Positions 51,190 through 60,385 are shown, counted from the first letter of the stretch. The stretch: 64,000 nucleotides of DNA from CAWAND01 sp963807065 (GCA_963807065.1 CAWDZQ010000003.1:1426001-1490000); one strand, 5' to 3'. Numbers and translations: made by a program. Notes: generated by a model from the letters alone, not told the origin.

Positions 51190-52830
51190 TCACCAACCGC
51201 TGGCTTTGAAGAGGGTCGACAAGAAGTCGGCCCTTTCGCTCTGGGTCATGGGCCGTGGTTGGGCGTAGTCTTCCAATTCGGCCGCGAACAACTGGGTGCT
51301 GATGTATCGGCCCTGATAGAAGACATGCCGGTCGATGAACTCTTTGCGCGTGTCTTCCGACCACATCTGATCGAAGAACAGGTTGCCCAGCCCGTAGTGG
51401 ATCATAGAATTCTGGTAGAACTCGAAGCCCATGGGCTGGTGGGCCTGGCTTCCGCTGACGATGATCGCGCCGGCATCGGCCGGCTCATGAAACCCTTCCA
51501 CCTGCGACGGAAGCGGTGAATCCCGGTAGGCCTCTTCCCATTGAAAGGTGAAGATCACCTGGTAGCCCTGCGCCCGCAGATCACGGATCTGGGCCGTCAG
51601 GGCCGGCATGTCACACGGCAGCGAACCGGGGCTTGATTCGGTGGCCCAGTCGTAGAACGGCCCCGCCGGGTTGCACCCGAGGAAAGCTATCTTGTTGCCA
51701 TGGACATCGAACAGCGCCGGCTGCTGCGCGTCGTTCAGATTCCGGCCGCCTCCGAAGTACTGCCAACCCTTCTGGTCGTACTGATCCAGCGTGTAGAGCA
51801 TCGGGTCGGTGCCGTAGTCCAACTCATGGTTGCCGGTGAGTTCAACCACATCGACCCCGATGGCATCCAGCAGGGCCATCTGCTTAGGCTGGGTGCAGAA
51901 CCGCATGATCGCCCGTGAGGGATCCCCCGGCGGGCAGTCCGGGGTGAAGGACACCTCGTTGCTAACGTGGGTGATATCGGCGTCCCGAAGCCAATCCCCG
52001 ATCAGGTCCGCCGGCCAAGTTGGGGTATGCAGGTCTATCTGCCAGGCCGTGGCTCGGGTGAGCGCCGTCACACCGGTGACGACGACCGTCGCCAACTGGC
52101 TCGGGTCGCGATTGGAGCTTGGCAGAGCGACCGATGCTTCGGCAGCGGTCACCAGGTCGGGCGCACCGGACCAGCCCATGGGCACGCTGAGGAGGTATGC
52201 GGCCGGATCGAATTGGCTGTCGAGAGGCGAGGCGCCATCCACGGTCAAGACTTTCCAGCGCGGTTCGAGCGCATCGAAAGGCACGACGGCAAGTGACGGC
52301 CGGTTTGCCCAGGCACGATCCGCCAGTTCAGATGGCTCCAGAATCTGGACGCCTGTGGGCGGGCCCAGGCTTGGCATGAGCGCGTCCACGCTAGCCTGGC
52401 TAGCGAAGACGGGATACCCGGCCTGCCCCGACCAGGCCGATTTGAGTTCGTCGAATGTCAATCCATCGGTGACGGTTGGGAAAGGAGCCACCAAGGCGAA
52501 GACCCACCGAGTGGTCGGGGTGTCGGCCTGTGGGCCAAAGCTCAAGTCGGCGCCTTCGGCGGAGTCCGTGATTGCCACCGGCCGACCCGCCACGTAGGCC
52601 AGACCGGCGACGGCCGGCCGCAGTTCGGCTGGAACGGAGCCCGCCACCCACAGGCGGACGGGCTGATAGGTGGCCGTGGGTTTGACGCTCTGGAACGGGG
52701 TCGGCGTGGCGGTGGAGGGAACTGCCGTCGGCAGCTCAGCGGCGCCTCCGGAGAGGCCACAACCCCCGGCAGCTAGAGCCGCCACCAGGAGCCAGAGTTT
52801 GAGGCGCAGGGATGAACGTGCCTGGAACAT
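51190..52830 (-). CDS. CapA-family metallophosphatase-like lipoprotein
   Basis: The 546-residue precursor has lipobox AAGGC (Cys24) and a Thr/Pro-rich linker. Residues 60-250 resemble a periplasmic-binding fold. The C-terminal half is a CapA (PGA_cap) domain with VVELTGNHELDYG, a later FTFQWEEAYRDSP, SGSQAHQPMGFEFY and HYGLGNLFFDQ. CapA proteins act in poly-gamma-glutamate capsule assembly; no other cap genes are here, so an unrelated surface phosphatase role is possible. The ATG at 52830 is chosen over an upstream TTG. Confidence 0.82.
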   Translation of the reverse strand: MFQARSSLRLKLWLLVAALAAGGCGLSGGAAELPTAVPSTATPTPFQSVKPTATYQPVRLWVAGSVPAELRPAVAGLAYVAGRPVAITDSAEGADLSFGPQADTPTTRWVFALVAPFPTVTDGLTFDELKSAWSGQAGYPVFASQASVDALMPSLGPPTGVQILEPSELADRAWANRPSLAVVPFDALEPRWKVLTVDGASPLDSQFDPAAYLLSVPMGWSGAPDLVTAAEASVALPSSNRDPSQLATVVVTGVTALTRATAWQIDLHTPTWPADLIGDWLRDADITHVSNEVSFTPDCPPGDPSRAIMRFCTQPKQMALLDAIGVDVVELTGNHELDYGTDPMLYTLDQYDQKGWQYFGGGRNLNDAQQPALFDVHGNKIAFLGCNPAGPFYDWATESSPGSLPCDMPALTAQIRDLRAQGYQVIFTFQWEEAYRDSPLPSQVEGFHEPADAGAIIVSGSQAHQPMGFEFYQNSMIHYGLGNLFFDQMWSEDTRKEFIDRHVFYQGRYISTQLFAAELEDYAQPRPMTQSERADFLSTLFKASGW

Positions 52831-52842
52831 GGACAAGGCCGA

Positions 52843-52871
52843 ATTATCCCACCACGCCCCAGCCCCGACAA
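52843..52871 (-). promoter_or_regulatory. Promoter of the CapA-like gene
   Basis: On the minus strand TTGTCG (52871-52866) and GATAAT (52848-52843) have a 17-nt spacer. The -10 box ends 12 nt before the ATG at 52830. Confidence 0.5.
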
Positions 52872-52886
52872 GGGCGGGGGTTGGAG

Positions 52887-53804
52887 TCAGCCTTCGGCGA
52901 GCGAGAGGAACACATCCTCCAGCGTGGCTTCGGCGGCGGCCACGCGTACACCCTGCAGCCCGCGCGTCTTGAGCGCTTCTTCGAGGCCAGCCCCGTCCGC
53001 AACGTTAGCTGTGATGGCCCGCAGATGATCGGCGGACAAGCCGGAGCGGACCACCTGAGGCAGGGACTCTAGAGCTTCCAATGCATCCAGCACCGGCCGG
53101 CCGTAGACATCCCACGCTTTGCCGGGGAGGCTGGAGTGTTTCAGGCGGGTGGGGGTGTCCATGGCCAGCAGACGACCGCGGCGCATCACGCCTACCCGAT
53201 TGCAGTATTCGGCTTCATCCATGTAGTGCGTGGTGACAAAGGCTGTGATTCCCCTTTCCGCCAGGTCGTAGATCAGATCCCAAAAGGCGCGCCGTGCCGC
53301 CGGGTCGACGCCGCTGGTGGGTTCATCCAGGATCACCAGCTCCGGGTGGTGCACCACGGCTGTGGCCAACGCCAGCCGCTGCCGCCAACCAAGCGGAAGA
53401 TCGCCGGCGCGCGTCGGGCCGAAGGGGGTCAACCCGAGTTCCTCCATCAACGCTTTGGCGGATGTCAGATCGCGGACGCCGTAGACCCCGGCGTAGAAGA
53501 CCAGGTTTTCCCAGGCCGTCAGCTCGTCGTACAGGGCGAACTTTTGAGACATATAGCCGACCCGGCTGCGGACCGACTCGGCTTCGACCACCACATCATG
53601 GCCGAGGACCGTGGCCCCACCTTCGCTCGGAAGAAGCAGACCGAGGAGCATCCGGATGGTGGTGGTCTTCCCAGAGCCATTCGGGCCCAGGAACCCGACG
53701 ACTTCTCCTTTGTGTACTTCCATCGACAGGTGGTCCACAGCGGTGAAATCTCCGAACCGCTTGGTAAGACCATCGGTCCGTATGACGACGTCATTCGGGG
53801 CCAT
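52887..53804 (-). CDS. ABC transporter ATPase, second of a pair
   Basis: The 305-residue ATPase has Walker A GPNGSGKTTT, Walker B LVILDEPTSGVDP and the switch His in VTTHYMDEA. Its signature motif is degenerate (LPLGWRQRLA in place of LSGGQ), as in the second half of YbhF-like dual ATPases, so the consensus site is probably supplied by the partner. The ATG at 53804 overlaps the upstream gene by 14 nt. It is the last gene of the TetR-controlled export operon. Confidence 0.9.
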   Translation of the reverse strand: MAPNDVVIRTDGLTKRFGDFTAVDHLSMEVHKGEVVGFLGPNGSGKTTTIRMLLGLLLPSEGGATVLGHDVVVEAESVRSRVGYMSQKFALYDELTAWENLVFYAGVYGVRDLTSAKALMEELGLTPFGPTRAGDLPLGWRQRLALATAVVHHPELVILDEPTSGVDPAARRAFWDLIYDLAERGITAFVTTHYMDEAEYCNRVGVMRRGRLLAMDTPTRLKHSSLPGKAWDVYGRPVLDALEALESLPQVVRSGLSADHLRAITANVADGAGLEEALKTRGLQGVRVAAAEATLEDVFLSLAEG

Positions 53805-54759
53805 CTGCCACCTTCGCGACTGACGCTTCCTGCCGCTGGGCGTCGATTTGGGCGATGAACACATCCTCCAAGGTGGGCGCGATCGCCTCCAACCTCTCGA
53901 TCTGGCCACCGCGCTGCCTGACCTCGTCCTTCAAGCGATTTTGCACCTGCTCGAGGCGACCTTCAGCGACCCTCAAGTGGAAACGATCGCCATAGGTTTG
54001 GACACCTTCCACGTCCGGATCCTTGCGTCCAACGGCCTCGATCACACGCCTTGGTCCGCCCACAAGTTCCAGAATTCGGCCATTTAGGCGTTGGCTAATG
54101 GCATGCGGAGTGTCCTCCAATAGCAGGTGTCCATCCTCCATGAAGCCAATCCGGGAGCAGCGAGCCGCCTCGTCCATATACGGGGTGGTGATCAGCACAG
54201 CCACGCCATCCCGCAGGAGCCGCACCAGCAGCTGCCAGAAGCTCTGCCGGGTGACCGGATCCACGCCGCCCGTGGGCTCATCCAGCAGCAGGATCTTGGG
54301 CCGGTGAACGAGCGCTGTGGCCAATCCCAACTTCTGCTTCATCCCCCCCGACAGGTCTTCGGCGCGTCGATCGGCGAAGTCGTCCAGCCCCACGAAGGCC
54401 AGGATCTCATTGGATCGCCCTTCCCATTCCGAACGAGGCAGACCACGGATTTCAGCGAAAAAGTGAAGATTTTCACGAACCGTGAGATCGCCGTACAGAC
54501 TGAAGCGCTGCGCCAGGTAGCCGATCTGAGCGCGAGCCTCTTCTGTCTGCGTCGCCAGGTCAAACCCCCCCAGGCGGATGGTTCCCGAATCGGGCAGCAA
54601 CGCCCCACAAAGGAGACGAATAGTGGTCGTCTTTCCGGCGCCATCCGGGCCAAGGAGCCCGTAGATCTCGCCTCCAGCAATCCGGAGCGACATCCCATCC
54701 ACGGCTCGGCGTTCACCGAAGCTGCGCGTGAGTTCTTCGGCTTCGATCAGGTAAGCCAC
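53791..54759 (-). CDS. ABC transporter ATPase, first of a pair
   Basis: The 322-residue ATPase has Walker A GPDGAGKTTTIRLL, a good signature motif LSGGMKQKLGLA, Walker B ILLLDEPTGGVDP and the switch region ITTPYMDEAARC, where a Pro takes the usual switch-His place (TTPY against TTHY in the partner). The catalytic site may therefore be asymmetric in the pair. The start is GTG at 54759, 9 nt after the membrane-fusion gene. With its partner it resembles the two halves of YbhF. Confidence 0.9.
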   Translation of the reverse strand: MAYLIEAEELTRSFGERRAVDGMSLRIAGGEIYGLLGPDGAGKTTTIRLLCGALLPDSGTIRLGGFDLATQTEEARAQIGYLAQRFSLYGDLTVRENLHFFAEIRGLPRSEWEGRSNEILAFVGLDDFADRRAEDLSGGMKQKLGLATALVHRPKILLLDEPTGGVDPVTRQSFWQLLVRLLRDGVAVLITTPYMDEAARCSRIGFMEDGHLLLEDTPHAISQRLNGRILELVGGPRRVIEAVGRKDPDVEGVQTYGDRFHLRVAEGRLEQVQNRLKDEVRQRGGQIERLEAIAPTLEDVFIAQIDAQRQEASVAKVADGPE

Positions 54760-54768
54760 AAGAGTGAC

Positions 54769-56019
54769 CTAGTGAAGCTCAAACAGAACATCGGCCGGCA
54801 TGCCGGGCTTGAGCCGGTTCTGCGCGTCCGTCACCTGCAGCTGAACAGCGAAAACCGTTGTCCGGCGACCCTCCTCCGTTTGCACGTTGCGCGGGGTGAA
54901 TTCCGCTTGATCGGCAATCTGGCTGACGGTACCGGAGAAGTCGATGCTGGGGAATGAGTTGACGGTGATCACCGCCGTGTCGCCCAGGTTGATCTGGCCG
55001 TAGCGGTCCTCCGGCAGGTAGACCGTCAGCGTCAAGGCAGTCAGCTGGCCGATGGTCATCACCACCGAGCCCGGCGTGACAGTTTCGCCGATTTCGACGC
55101 TGCGGTTCAGCACCACGCCGTCGCTGGGGGCCTTCACCACCAACTTATCGAGCTGCAAGTCGATGCCTGTGAGCTGCGCACCTGTCTGCGCCCGGGCGGC
55201 GGCCAGCTTGGCCCGGGCCATATCCACCCTGTCTTGGGCCAGGCGCAGGTTGTCAGGGTCCGGCCCGTCTTTCACCTTATCGTAGTCGGACTGCGCCTGG
55301 TCGACTTGAGCCTGTGCCACCTGGACGTTGGCGTCCAAAATGGCCTGGTCGATGTCGGTGGGTGAGCCCTTGTACCAGTTCAAGAGCCGCACAATGTCAT
55401 CCCTGTTTTGACGTGCAGCCAGGAGATTGGCTTCTGCCTGGGCCCGCACCGGATCCTCTGGATCCTTGTCATTGACGTGATTGAGGGCGGCTCGCGCTTT
55501 GTCCACCGCGTCGTTGGCCAGCACCAAACGAGCCTCGGTTGCATCGATAGTGTCTCTCGAGGCGCGATTTCCGGTTTGCTGCCAGGTGTTCCGCTTCTGG
55601 GCGTCATCCAGCGCTTTGCGAGCGTTGGCCAGCGTCTGCAAGGCGTTGGCTGTCACCACTGGCGACTGCTCGCGCAGGTCGGAGAGGGCTTGCTGTGCCG
55701 TGTCCAACTCGGCCTGGGCGCCGGTCTCGGCCGCCTGGCCGGCGGCCTGGACACTGAGCCGCTGGGCCATCAAACCCTGGTCATCGAGCCGGAGCAGCAC
55801 ATCTCCTGACTGCACGCTTTCGCCTTCATTCACCACGACCTCGGCCACGCGACCGGCCAACTCGGGACCGATCAGAATTTGAGTCGCCTCCACCGTACCC
55901 GAGGCGGAGAGGCTGCCAGGCACGGGGCTGGACTGCGCCTGCCAGTAGTAGGCGCCGGCCGCGACCAGGGATAGGACGATCACCACCGGAACGATACGAA
56001 GTGCACGTTTGTGGGACAT
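54769..56019 (-). CDS. HlyD-family membrane fusion protein
   Basis: The 416-residue protein has an N-terminal membrane anchor (IVPVVIVLSLVAAGAYYW), a biotinyl-lipoyl-like half (GRVAEVVVNEGESVQSGDVL), a long coiled-coil hairpin of about 200 residues rich in Ala/Gln/Asp, and the second lipoyl half and beta barrel (KAPSDGVVLNRSVEIGETV, LPEDRYGQINLGD). It links the ABC pump to the envelope in YbhG-like systems. It lies between the permease and ATPase genes. Confidence 0.9.
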   Translation of the reverse strand: MSHKRALRIVPVVIVLSLVAAGAYYWQAQSSPVPGSLSASGTVEATQILIGPELAGRVAEVVVNEGESVQSGDVLLRLDDQGLMAQRLSVQAAGQAAETGAQAELDTAQQALSDLREQSPVVTANALQTLANARKALDDAQKRNTWQQTGNRASRDTIDATEARLVLANDAVDKARAALNHVNDKDPEDPVRAQAEANLLAARQNRDDIVRLLNWYKGSPTDIDQAILDANVQVAQAQVDQAQSDYDKVKDGPDPDNLRLAQDRVDMARAKLAAARAQTGAQLTGIDLQLDKLVVKAPSDGVVLNRSVEIGETVTPGSVVMTIGQLTALTLTVYLPEDRYGQINLGDTAVITVNSFPSIDFSGTVSQIADQAEFTPRNVQTEEGRRTTVFAVQLQVTDAQNRLKPGMPADVLFELH

Positions 56020-56038
56020 GGGTGGGCCTCCAGTACGC

Positions 56039-57175
56039 TCAGTCCAATCGCTTCCTGAAGCGAAGCGCGGCCATGGTCATCACGGCCACGGCAAACACCG
56101 TCAGCGCCACGCTCTGCGGCACCAGCGCGCCGGCGCCGACCCCCTTCAGGAGAATCGATCGGATGATGATCAGGAAATAGCGCAGGGGGACGACATAGGA
56201 CACCGCCTGCAGGAAAATCGGCATGGCCGCCAACGGGAAGAGAAAGCCTGAAAGAAAGATCGTCGGCAGCAAGGTGAACCAGGAAAGCATCATGGCTTCC
56301 TGCTGGGTGTGGGCCACGGTGGAGATGAACAGGCCGATCCCCAATGATCCGACCAGGAACACGCCCGACAGGCCCAAGAGAAGCGCCAGGCTGCCGCGAA
56401 ATGGCACCCCGAACCAGAGCCAGCCAACAATCAGGATCTCGGCCGTGTCAAACATGGCCAGGAGGGTGTAGGGCACCATCTTGCCCACGATCAGCTCCCA
56501 GCTCCGGATGGGGGTCACGATCAACTGCTCGATCGTGCCGCGTTCGCGTTCGCGCACGATGGCGGTCGACGTCAGCATGGTAGCCAGCAGCTGAAGAATG
56601 ATGCCAATCAGGGCAGGCACCATGAAGACCGAGCTGAGCAGATCGGGGTTGTACCAGACGCGGCTGCGCACCTGGACCGCCGGATGAAACGCGCTGGCCA
56701 AACCCTTGCGCTGCAGCGTCTGCAGGGTGAGTTCGGTGCTGTACGACTGGCCAATCAGCTCGGCTGCCGCCAGCGAAGTAGACGCCACGTTGGGATCCGA
56801 TCCGTCGAGCACAAAGGCTACCGTCGCCGTCTGCCCCGAAGAGACCAGATCCCCGTATTTGGGCGGGATGATCAACCCGGCTCTGGCCTGGCCGCCATCG
56901 ATGAGTGCCTGAAGCTCAGACTGGGACGATACGTCAAAACTCAGCTTGAAATAGTCTGCCGCCCGATAAGCGTCCAGCAGGGCGCGAGCCTGTGGGCTGC
57001 GGTCTTGGTCAAATACGGCCAGGGGCACATCACGTACATCGGTGGTGGCCGTGTAGCCAAGTAAGAACATCTGGACCACGGGAATGCCAAAAGTGATCAC
57101 CAGTGTGCGTGGATCTCGGATGATCTGGATGAATTCTTTGCGAATGACTGCCAGGAGCCGGCTACCGGCCATCAT
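56039..57175 (-). CDS. ABC-2 type permease, YbhS/YbhR-like
   Basis: The 378-residue permease has one N-terminal helix (RTLVITFGIPVVQMFLLGY), a large extracellular domain (about residues 45-170), then five helices with the ABC-2 motif ERERGTIEQLIVTPI. YbhFSR-type pumps export drugs or lipids and usually have two permeases; here only one is encoded, so it may form a homodimer. It starts 3 nt after the TetR gene. Confidence 0.9.
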   Translation of the reverse strand: MMAGSRLLAVIRKEFIQIIRDPRTLVITFGIPVVQMFLLGYTATTDVRDVPLAVFDQDRSPQARALLDAYRAADYFKLSFDVSSQSELQALIDGGQARAGLIIPPKYGDLVSSGQTATVAFVLDGSDPNVASTSLAAAELIGQSYSTELTLQTLQRKGLASAFHPAVQVRSRVWYNPDLLSSVFMVPALIGIILQLLATMLTSTAIVRERERGTIEQLIVTPIRSWELIVGKMVPYTLLAMFDTAEILIVGWLWFGVPFRGSLALLLGLSGVFLVGSLGIGLFISTVAHTQQEAMMLSWFTLLPTIFLSGFLFPLAAMPIFLQAVSYVVPLRYFLIIIRSILLKGVGAGALVPQSVALTVFAVAVMTMAALRFRKRLD

Positions 57176-57178
57176 GGG

Positions 57179-57787
57179 CTAGGGACCTTTCTCGAGCACG
57201 CCGAACAGGAAGATTTCCCCCAGCTGACTCACGTCCTGTTGCGCGACATCGAAACCTTCGACACCGCGCAGCAGCGTTGCCGTAAGCACGTAGGAAAAGA
57301 ACAGGCCGAAGAAGGCTCTGGCCAGCAAAACGGGCGGCATGGAGCGCAGCCGGCTGTCGGCTCCTTTGAGCCGCTCGATGAAGGCCAGAAGCTGAGGGAA
57401 AAAGATATCGGCAATCGTTCCGGCATGCCGCCCCTGAAACTCGATCAGCTCGATAAACATCAGGCGGAAGTTGTCGAATTGATCGGCAGCGGCCACCACC
57501 ATACGCCGCAGCGAATCCTGGACGATGGCCTCGACAGTTTCCCCTTCGGCGTGCGCCAGCGCGCCGATGATGGCCCGGTGAGGAACCCGTTCGGTGAGCA
57601 GCGCCACGAACAGGGCCTCCTTGCTCTCGAAATGGTTGTAGATCGAGCCGGGGGTGATGCCGGCGCGGCTGGCCACCTGGCGCATGGATGAGCCGTGGTA
57701 GCCCTGATTCAAGAACAGCTCGAAGGCGGCGTCGAGGAGCCGGGTTTCAGTGGGCAGCTTGGTGTCGACGCTAACGGTATTTCCCAT
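57179..57787 (-). CDS. TetR-family repressor of the ABC export operon
   Basis: The 202-residue protein has an N-terminal TetR helix-turn-helix (RLLDAAFELFLNQGYHGSSM to ITPGSIYNHFESKEALFVAL) and a C-terminal ligand domain of unknown specificity. It is the first gene of the operon it probably controls, with a perfect 12-bp palindrome just upstream. The ATG at 57787 follows AGAGG; the TTG at 57796 is less likely. Confidence 0.92.
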   Translation of the reverse strand: MGNTVSVDTKLPTETRLLDAAFELFLNQGYHGSSMRQVASRAGITPGSIYNHFESKEALFVALLTERVPHRAIIGALAHAEGETVEAIVQDSLRRMVVAAADQFDNFRLMFIELIEFQGRHAGTIADIFFPQLLAFIERLKGADSRLRSMPPVLLARAFFGLFFSYVLTATLLRGVEGFDVAQQDVSQLGEIFLFGVLEKGP

Positions 57788-57801
57788 CGAGGACAACCTC
57801 T

Positions 57802-57813
57802 AAACGTACGTTT
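57802..57813. promoter_or_regulatory. Palindromic TetR operator
   Basis: AAACGTACGTTT is a perfect palindrome just after the predicted transcription start of the operon, 15 nt before the TetR ATG. It fits autorepression. Confidence 0.65.
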
Positions 57814-57824
57814 GTTCAGCTCCC

Positions 57825-57853
57825 AATATACGCGTCACGTGGAAGCTTGTCAA
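57825..57853 (-). promoter_or_regulatory. Promoter of the TetR-ABC operon
   Basis: On the minus strand TTGACA (57853-57848) and TATATT (57830-57825) have a 17-nt spacer; a near-consensus promoter. Confidence 0.85.
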
Positions 57854-57885
57854 GAATCAAAACGCCCCGGCCGGAAGCCGGGGCG
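57854..57885 (-). terminator. Terminator of the small membrane-protein pair
   Basis: CGCCCCGGC (57863-57871) pairs with GCCGGGGCG (57877-57885). On the minus strand it runs into TTTTGATTC. Confidence 0.8.
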
Positions 57886-57903
57886 CATCAGCCGCGTGGC
57901 CGC

Positions 57904-58140
57904 TCAGTCTTCGTCTGGCGAAGCCAAATCGGCCACTTGGCGCAGCATCCCCAAAACGAGCAATCCCAAGCGCAGCCCCTCGCCCGGGCTCAGGCTGACT
58001 TCACCTCCCTGACGCTCTGCACGCTGGGCGATGAGGTATGCCACACCCATACCGGTCACGGCCCCGATCAGACTGCCCAACAAGAGAGTCCGGCCCGTCC
58101 GCCGGTTGGTGTGAACATCCAGGGGTGCGTCATCGCTCAT
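57904..58140 (-). CDS. Small membrane protein, unknown
   Basis: The 78-residue protein starts MSDDAPLDVHTNRRTGRTLL, has one glycine-rich membrane helix (LLGSLIGAVTGMGVAYLIA) and ends with a helical, acidic segment. The glycine-rich helix recalls YtxH-type small envelope proteins, but the match is weak. AAGGG precedes the ATG. It starts 2 nt after the next membrane protein gene upstream and has its own terminator. Confidence 0.7.
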   Translation of the reverse strand: MSDDAPLDVHTNRRTGRTLLLGSLIGAVTGMGVAYLIAQRAERQGGEVSLSPGEGLRLGLLVLGMLRQVADLASPDED

Positions 58141-58142
58141 GG

Positions 58143-58598
58143 TCAGGAACCCTTTCGACGGCGAAAGATCGACAACAGAACGTCCCTGCCGGTGCGTCCG
58201 GCGGCACGTGCCGAATCCGCCATCATCCAAGGCAGCACGGCCGCATCCGCCCCCCGACGCACCGACCACTGCACCCGGTAGAGGATGCCCTGTAGGCGCG
58301 TGGTGACCTCGGGCAGACGGCGGACCAAAAGGATGATCCCCACGCTGAGGGCTGCCAGGACGATCAGCGGGATCAGGCTGATGACCAAAACCGGCAGGAT
58401 CAATAAGACGGTGGAAGCATCGGCCCAGGCCCGCGGCGTGGCCATGCCCGAGCCCCAAAGCGCCCAAGCCGCGCCGATCACCACCGCCAGACCGACGGCC
58501 AGGGGCAGATAGATCTCAAGCCACACCTGCCGGCGAAAGGCCGATCGGGTGACGGGATTGATTTCCGGGGCGCGCCTGTTTCTTCGCTTACTCACCAT
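58143..58598 (-). CDS. Hypothetical membrane protein
   Basis: The 151-residue protein has a basic N terminus (KRRNRRAPEINPVTRSAFRR), two membrane helices (about 29-49 and 64-91) and a basic cytosolic tail ending RRRKGS. I do not recognise a family. It forms a two-gene unit with the small membrane protein downstream and is divergent from the flippase-like gene. Confidence 0.72.
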   Translation of the reverse strand: MVSKRRNRRAPEINPVTRSAFRRQVWLEIYLPLAVGLAVVIGAAWALWGSGMATPRAWADASTVLLILPVLVISLIPLIVLAALSVGIILLVRRLPEVTTRLQGILYRVQWSVRRGADAAVLPWMMADSARAAGRTGRDVLLSIFRRRKGS

Positions 58599-58653
58599 GC
58601 GCCTATTCTAGCATGACCTTGCCCGCCGGCCGCTTGACCGAGCGCACTTCGGC

Positions 58654-58659
58654 TACAAT
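58654..58659 (+). promoter_or_regulatory. -10 box of the flippase-like gene
   Basis: TACAAT at 58654-58659 ends 8 nt before the ATG. A TTGACC lies 14 nt upstream, short of the normal spacing. The transcript would be leaderless or nearly so. Confidence 0.4.
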
Positions 58660-58667
58660 CCCCACGC

Positions 58668-59702
58668 ATGGATCGCACGAAACGCAACCTCCTTTTCGGT
58701 TTGTTGCTTGGGGTGCTGGTGATGGGAGCCACTGCCCTGGCGGGTGACCTGCGCCAGGTCACCGGGGACATTGGCAGGTTCGACTGGCCCCTGGCGCCCT
58801 GGATCCTGGGAGCAGCCTGCTTCAGCTACGGGGTCCGCTTCGTTAAGTGGCACTACCTGGTCCGCCGATCCGGGGCAGCCGACCTCACACCCGCCGCCGA
58901 CGCCCGCATTTTCTTGTCCGGCTTTCCGCTGTCGGTGACCCCGGGCAAAGTCGGCGAGGCGCTTAAGGCGGTTTGGCTCAACCAGGCCGCCGGGCTGCCC
59001 GTGAGCCAGGGCCTGTCGGTGGTGCTGGCAGACCGCTTGAGCGACGGGCTGGCGATGGTCCTGCTGTCCACGGCCGGGGTCCTCGCCCTTCCCCGCGCCT
59101 GGCCGGCATTTGGCGCGGCGGCCGGGGCCCTGATCCTGGTGGTGGTCCTCAGCCAATTCCGGAGGCTGACGCTTGGCCTGCTGGAGGCCGGCGCCCGGCT
59201 ACCATGGATAGGTCAGCTCATGCCGGCCGCCTCGCGATTCTACGAGGCCGCCCACGGCCTGCTGCGTCCCAAGCCGGCCCTGGTAGCGGTGATCCTGGGT
59301 GGCGCCGCCTGGTTCGCCGAAGGCGCCGCCACGTTCGGCGTGTTGGTGGGCCTGGGGGTTCCCGCCTCCCCCGGGCTGCTGGCCACGGCGGTGTTCGCCT
59401 TCGCCTTTTCAACCATCATCGGTGCACTTTCCGCCCTTCCCGGCGGCCTGGGCGCCACTGAAGCTAGCCTGGCCGGGCTTCTGGTGCTGCTGGTGCACCT
59501 GCCAGCCGCCACGGCCGCCGCCGCCACGCTGCTCCTGCGGCTGGCGACGTTGTGGTTTGCGGTCCTGATCGGCCTCGTCACCTGGGCCTTGTCGCCAAAT
59601 CTGGTGCTGGCGCGGACGCAGCCGACACCGGACCAGTTTGTGAAGGAAAGCACAATCGGAGCTGCGCCGGCCGGCACTGACCGCGGGGAACCGTCGGAGT
59701 GA
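58668..59702 (+). CDS. Flippase-like membrane protein (LPG synthase TM family, UPF0104)
   Basis: The 344-residue protein has about eight hydrophobic helices and the family patterns RFVKWHYLVRRSG, LSGFPLSVTPGKVGEALKA and ALPGGLGATEASLAGLLVLL. The family (AglD/MprF transmembrane-like) includes lipid flippase or transfer proteins, but no soluble transferase domain is attached here. Its stop overlaps the GTG start of the PHP gene. Substrate unknown. Confidence 0.85.
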   Translation: MDRTKRNLLFGLLLGVLVMGATALAGDLRQVTGDIGRFDWPLAPWILGAACFSYGVRFVKWHYLVRRSGAADLTPAADARIFLSGFPLSVTPGKVGEALKAVWLNQAAGLPVSQGLSVVLADRLSDGLAMVLLSTAGVLALPRAWPAFGAAAGALILVVVLSQFRRLTLGLLEAGARLPWIGQLMPAASRFYEAAHGLLRPKPALVAVILGGAAWFAEGAATFGVLVGLGVPASPGLLATAVFAFAFSTIIGALSALPGGLGATEASLAGLLVLLVHLPAATAAAATLLLRLATLWFAVLIGLVTWALSPNLVLARTQPTPDQFVKESTIGAAPAGTDRGEPSE

Positions 59703-60385
59703 CCGAAAGCGAGAGCGGCGGCCGGTGGACGGTGGAATTCCACTGTCACACCTATCGATCAGCCGACAGCCTGGTGCTGCCCGGGGCGCTGTTGGCCGCC
59801 TGCCGGCAGCGGGGCATCGATCGCGTAGCGATCACCGATCACAATCGCTTGGGCGGGGCACAGGAGGCCGCCGGTATCGACCCCGCACGGGTCATCCTGG
59901 GCGAGGAGATTATGACCACCCAGGGAGAGCTGCTGGCGTTCTTTTTGCGCGAGGAGATTCCAGCCGGGCTAACCCCCATGGAGTGCATCCGAGAGCTTCG
60001 CCGGCAGGATGCTTTCATCAGCGTGTCCCATCCCTTCGACACCACCCGGCACGGCTCGTGGCGCCCTGACGATTTGGAGCAGATCCTGCCTCTGGTCGAC
60101 GCCCTGGAGGTCTTCAACGCACGGACCCTGTCGGACGCCCCCAACCGCCGCGCCGCCGACCTGGCCCAACGGGCCCACCTGTTGGGGACGAGTGGTTCCG
60201 ACGCACACACCACGCTGGAGTTGGGCCGGGCCGCCATGGAGCTCGCCCCATTTGAAGACGCCGAAGGGCTCCGCCACGCCCTTGCCACGGCCCGAATTCG
60301 TCGGCGGCTGTCGTCGCCGCTGGTCCACCTGGCGTCGCGTTATGCCGTCTGGCGCAAGCGGATGGGATGGCGACCCCCTGCCTAG
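59699..60385 (+). CDS. PHP-domain phosphoesterase
   Basis: The 228-residue protein has the metal-binding motifs of the PHP superfamily in order: EFHCHTYRSADS, AITDHNRLGG, ILGEEIMTT, SVSHPFDTTRHG and GTSGSDAHT. Similar stand-alone proteins hydrolyse small phosphoesters or nucleotides (as 3',5'-nucleoside bisphosphate phosphatase does). The GTG start at 59699 overlaps the flippase stop, so they are translated together. Confidence 0.88.
   Translation: MTESESGGRWTVEFHCHTYRSADSLVLPGALLAACRQRGIDRVAITDHNRLGGAQEAAGIDPARVILGEEIMTTQGELLAFFLREEIPAGLTPMECIRELRRQDAFISVSHPFDTTRHGSWRPDDLEQILPLVDALEVFNARTLSDAPNRRAADLAQRAHLLGTSGSDAHTTLELGRAAMELAPFEDAEGLRHALATARIRRRLSSPLVHLASRYAVWRKRMGWRPPA

Noticed and set aside
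54463..54482. GTGAAGATTTTCAC inverted repeat
   Set aside because: Inside an ABC ATPase gene, outer arm bases do not match the operator.
59638..59655. Partial match TTGTGAA followed by AGCACAA
   Set aside because: Two mismatches, inside the flippase-like coding sequence.
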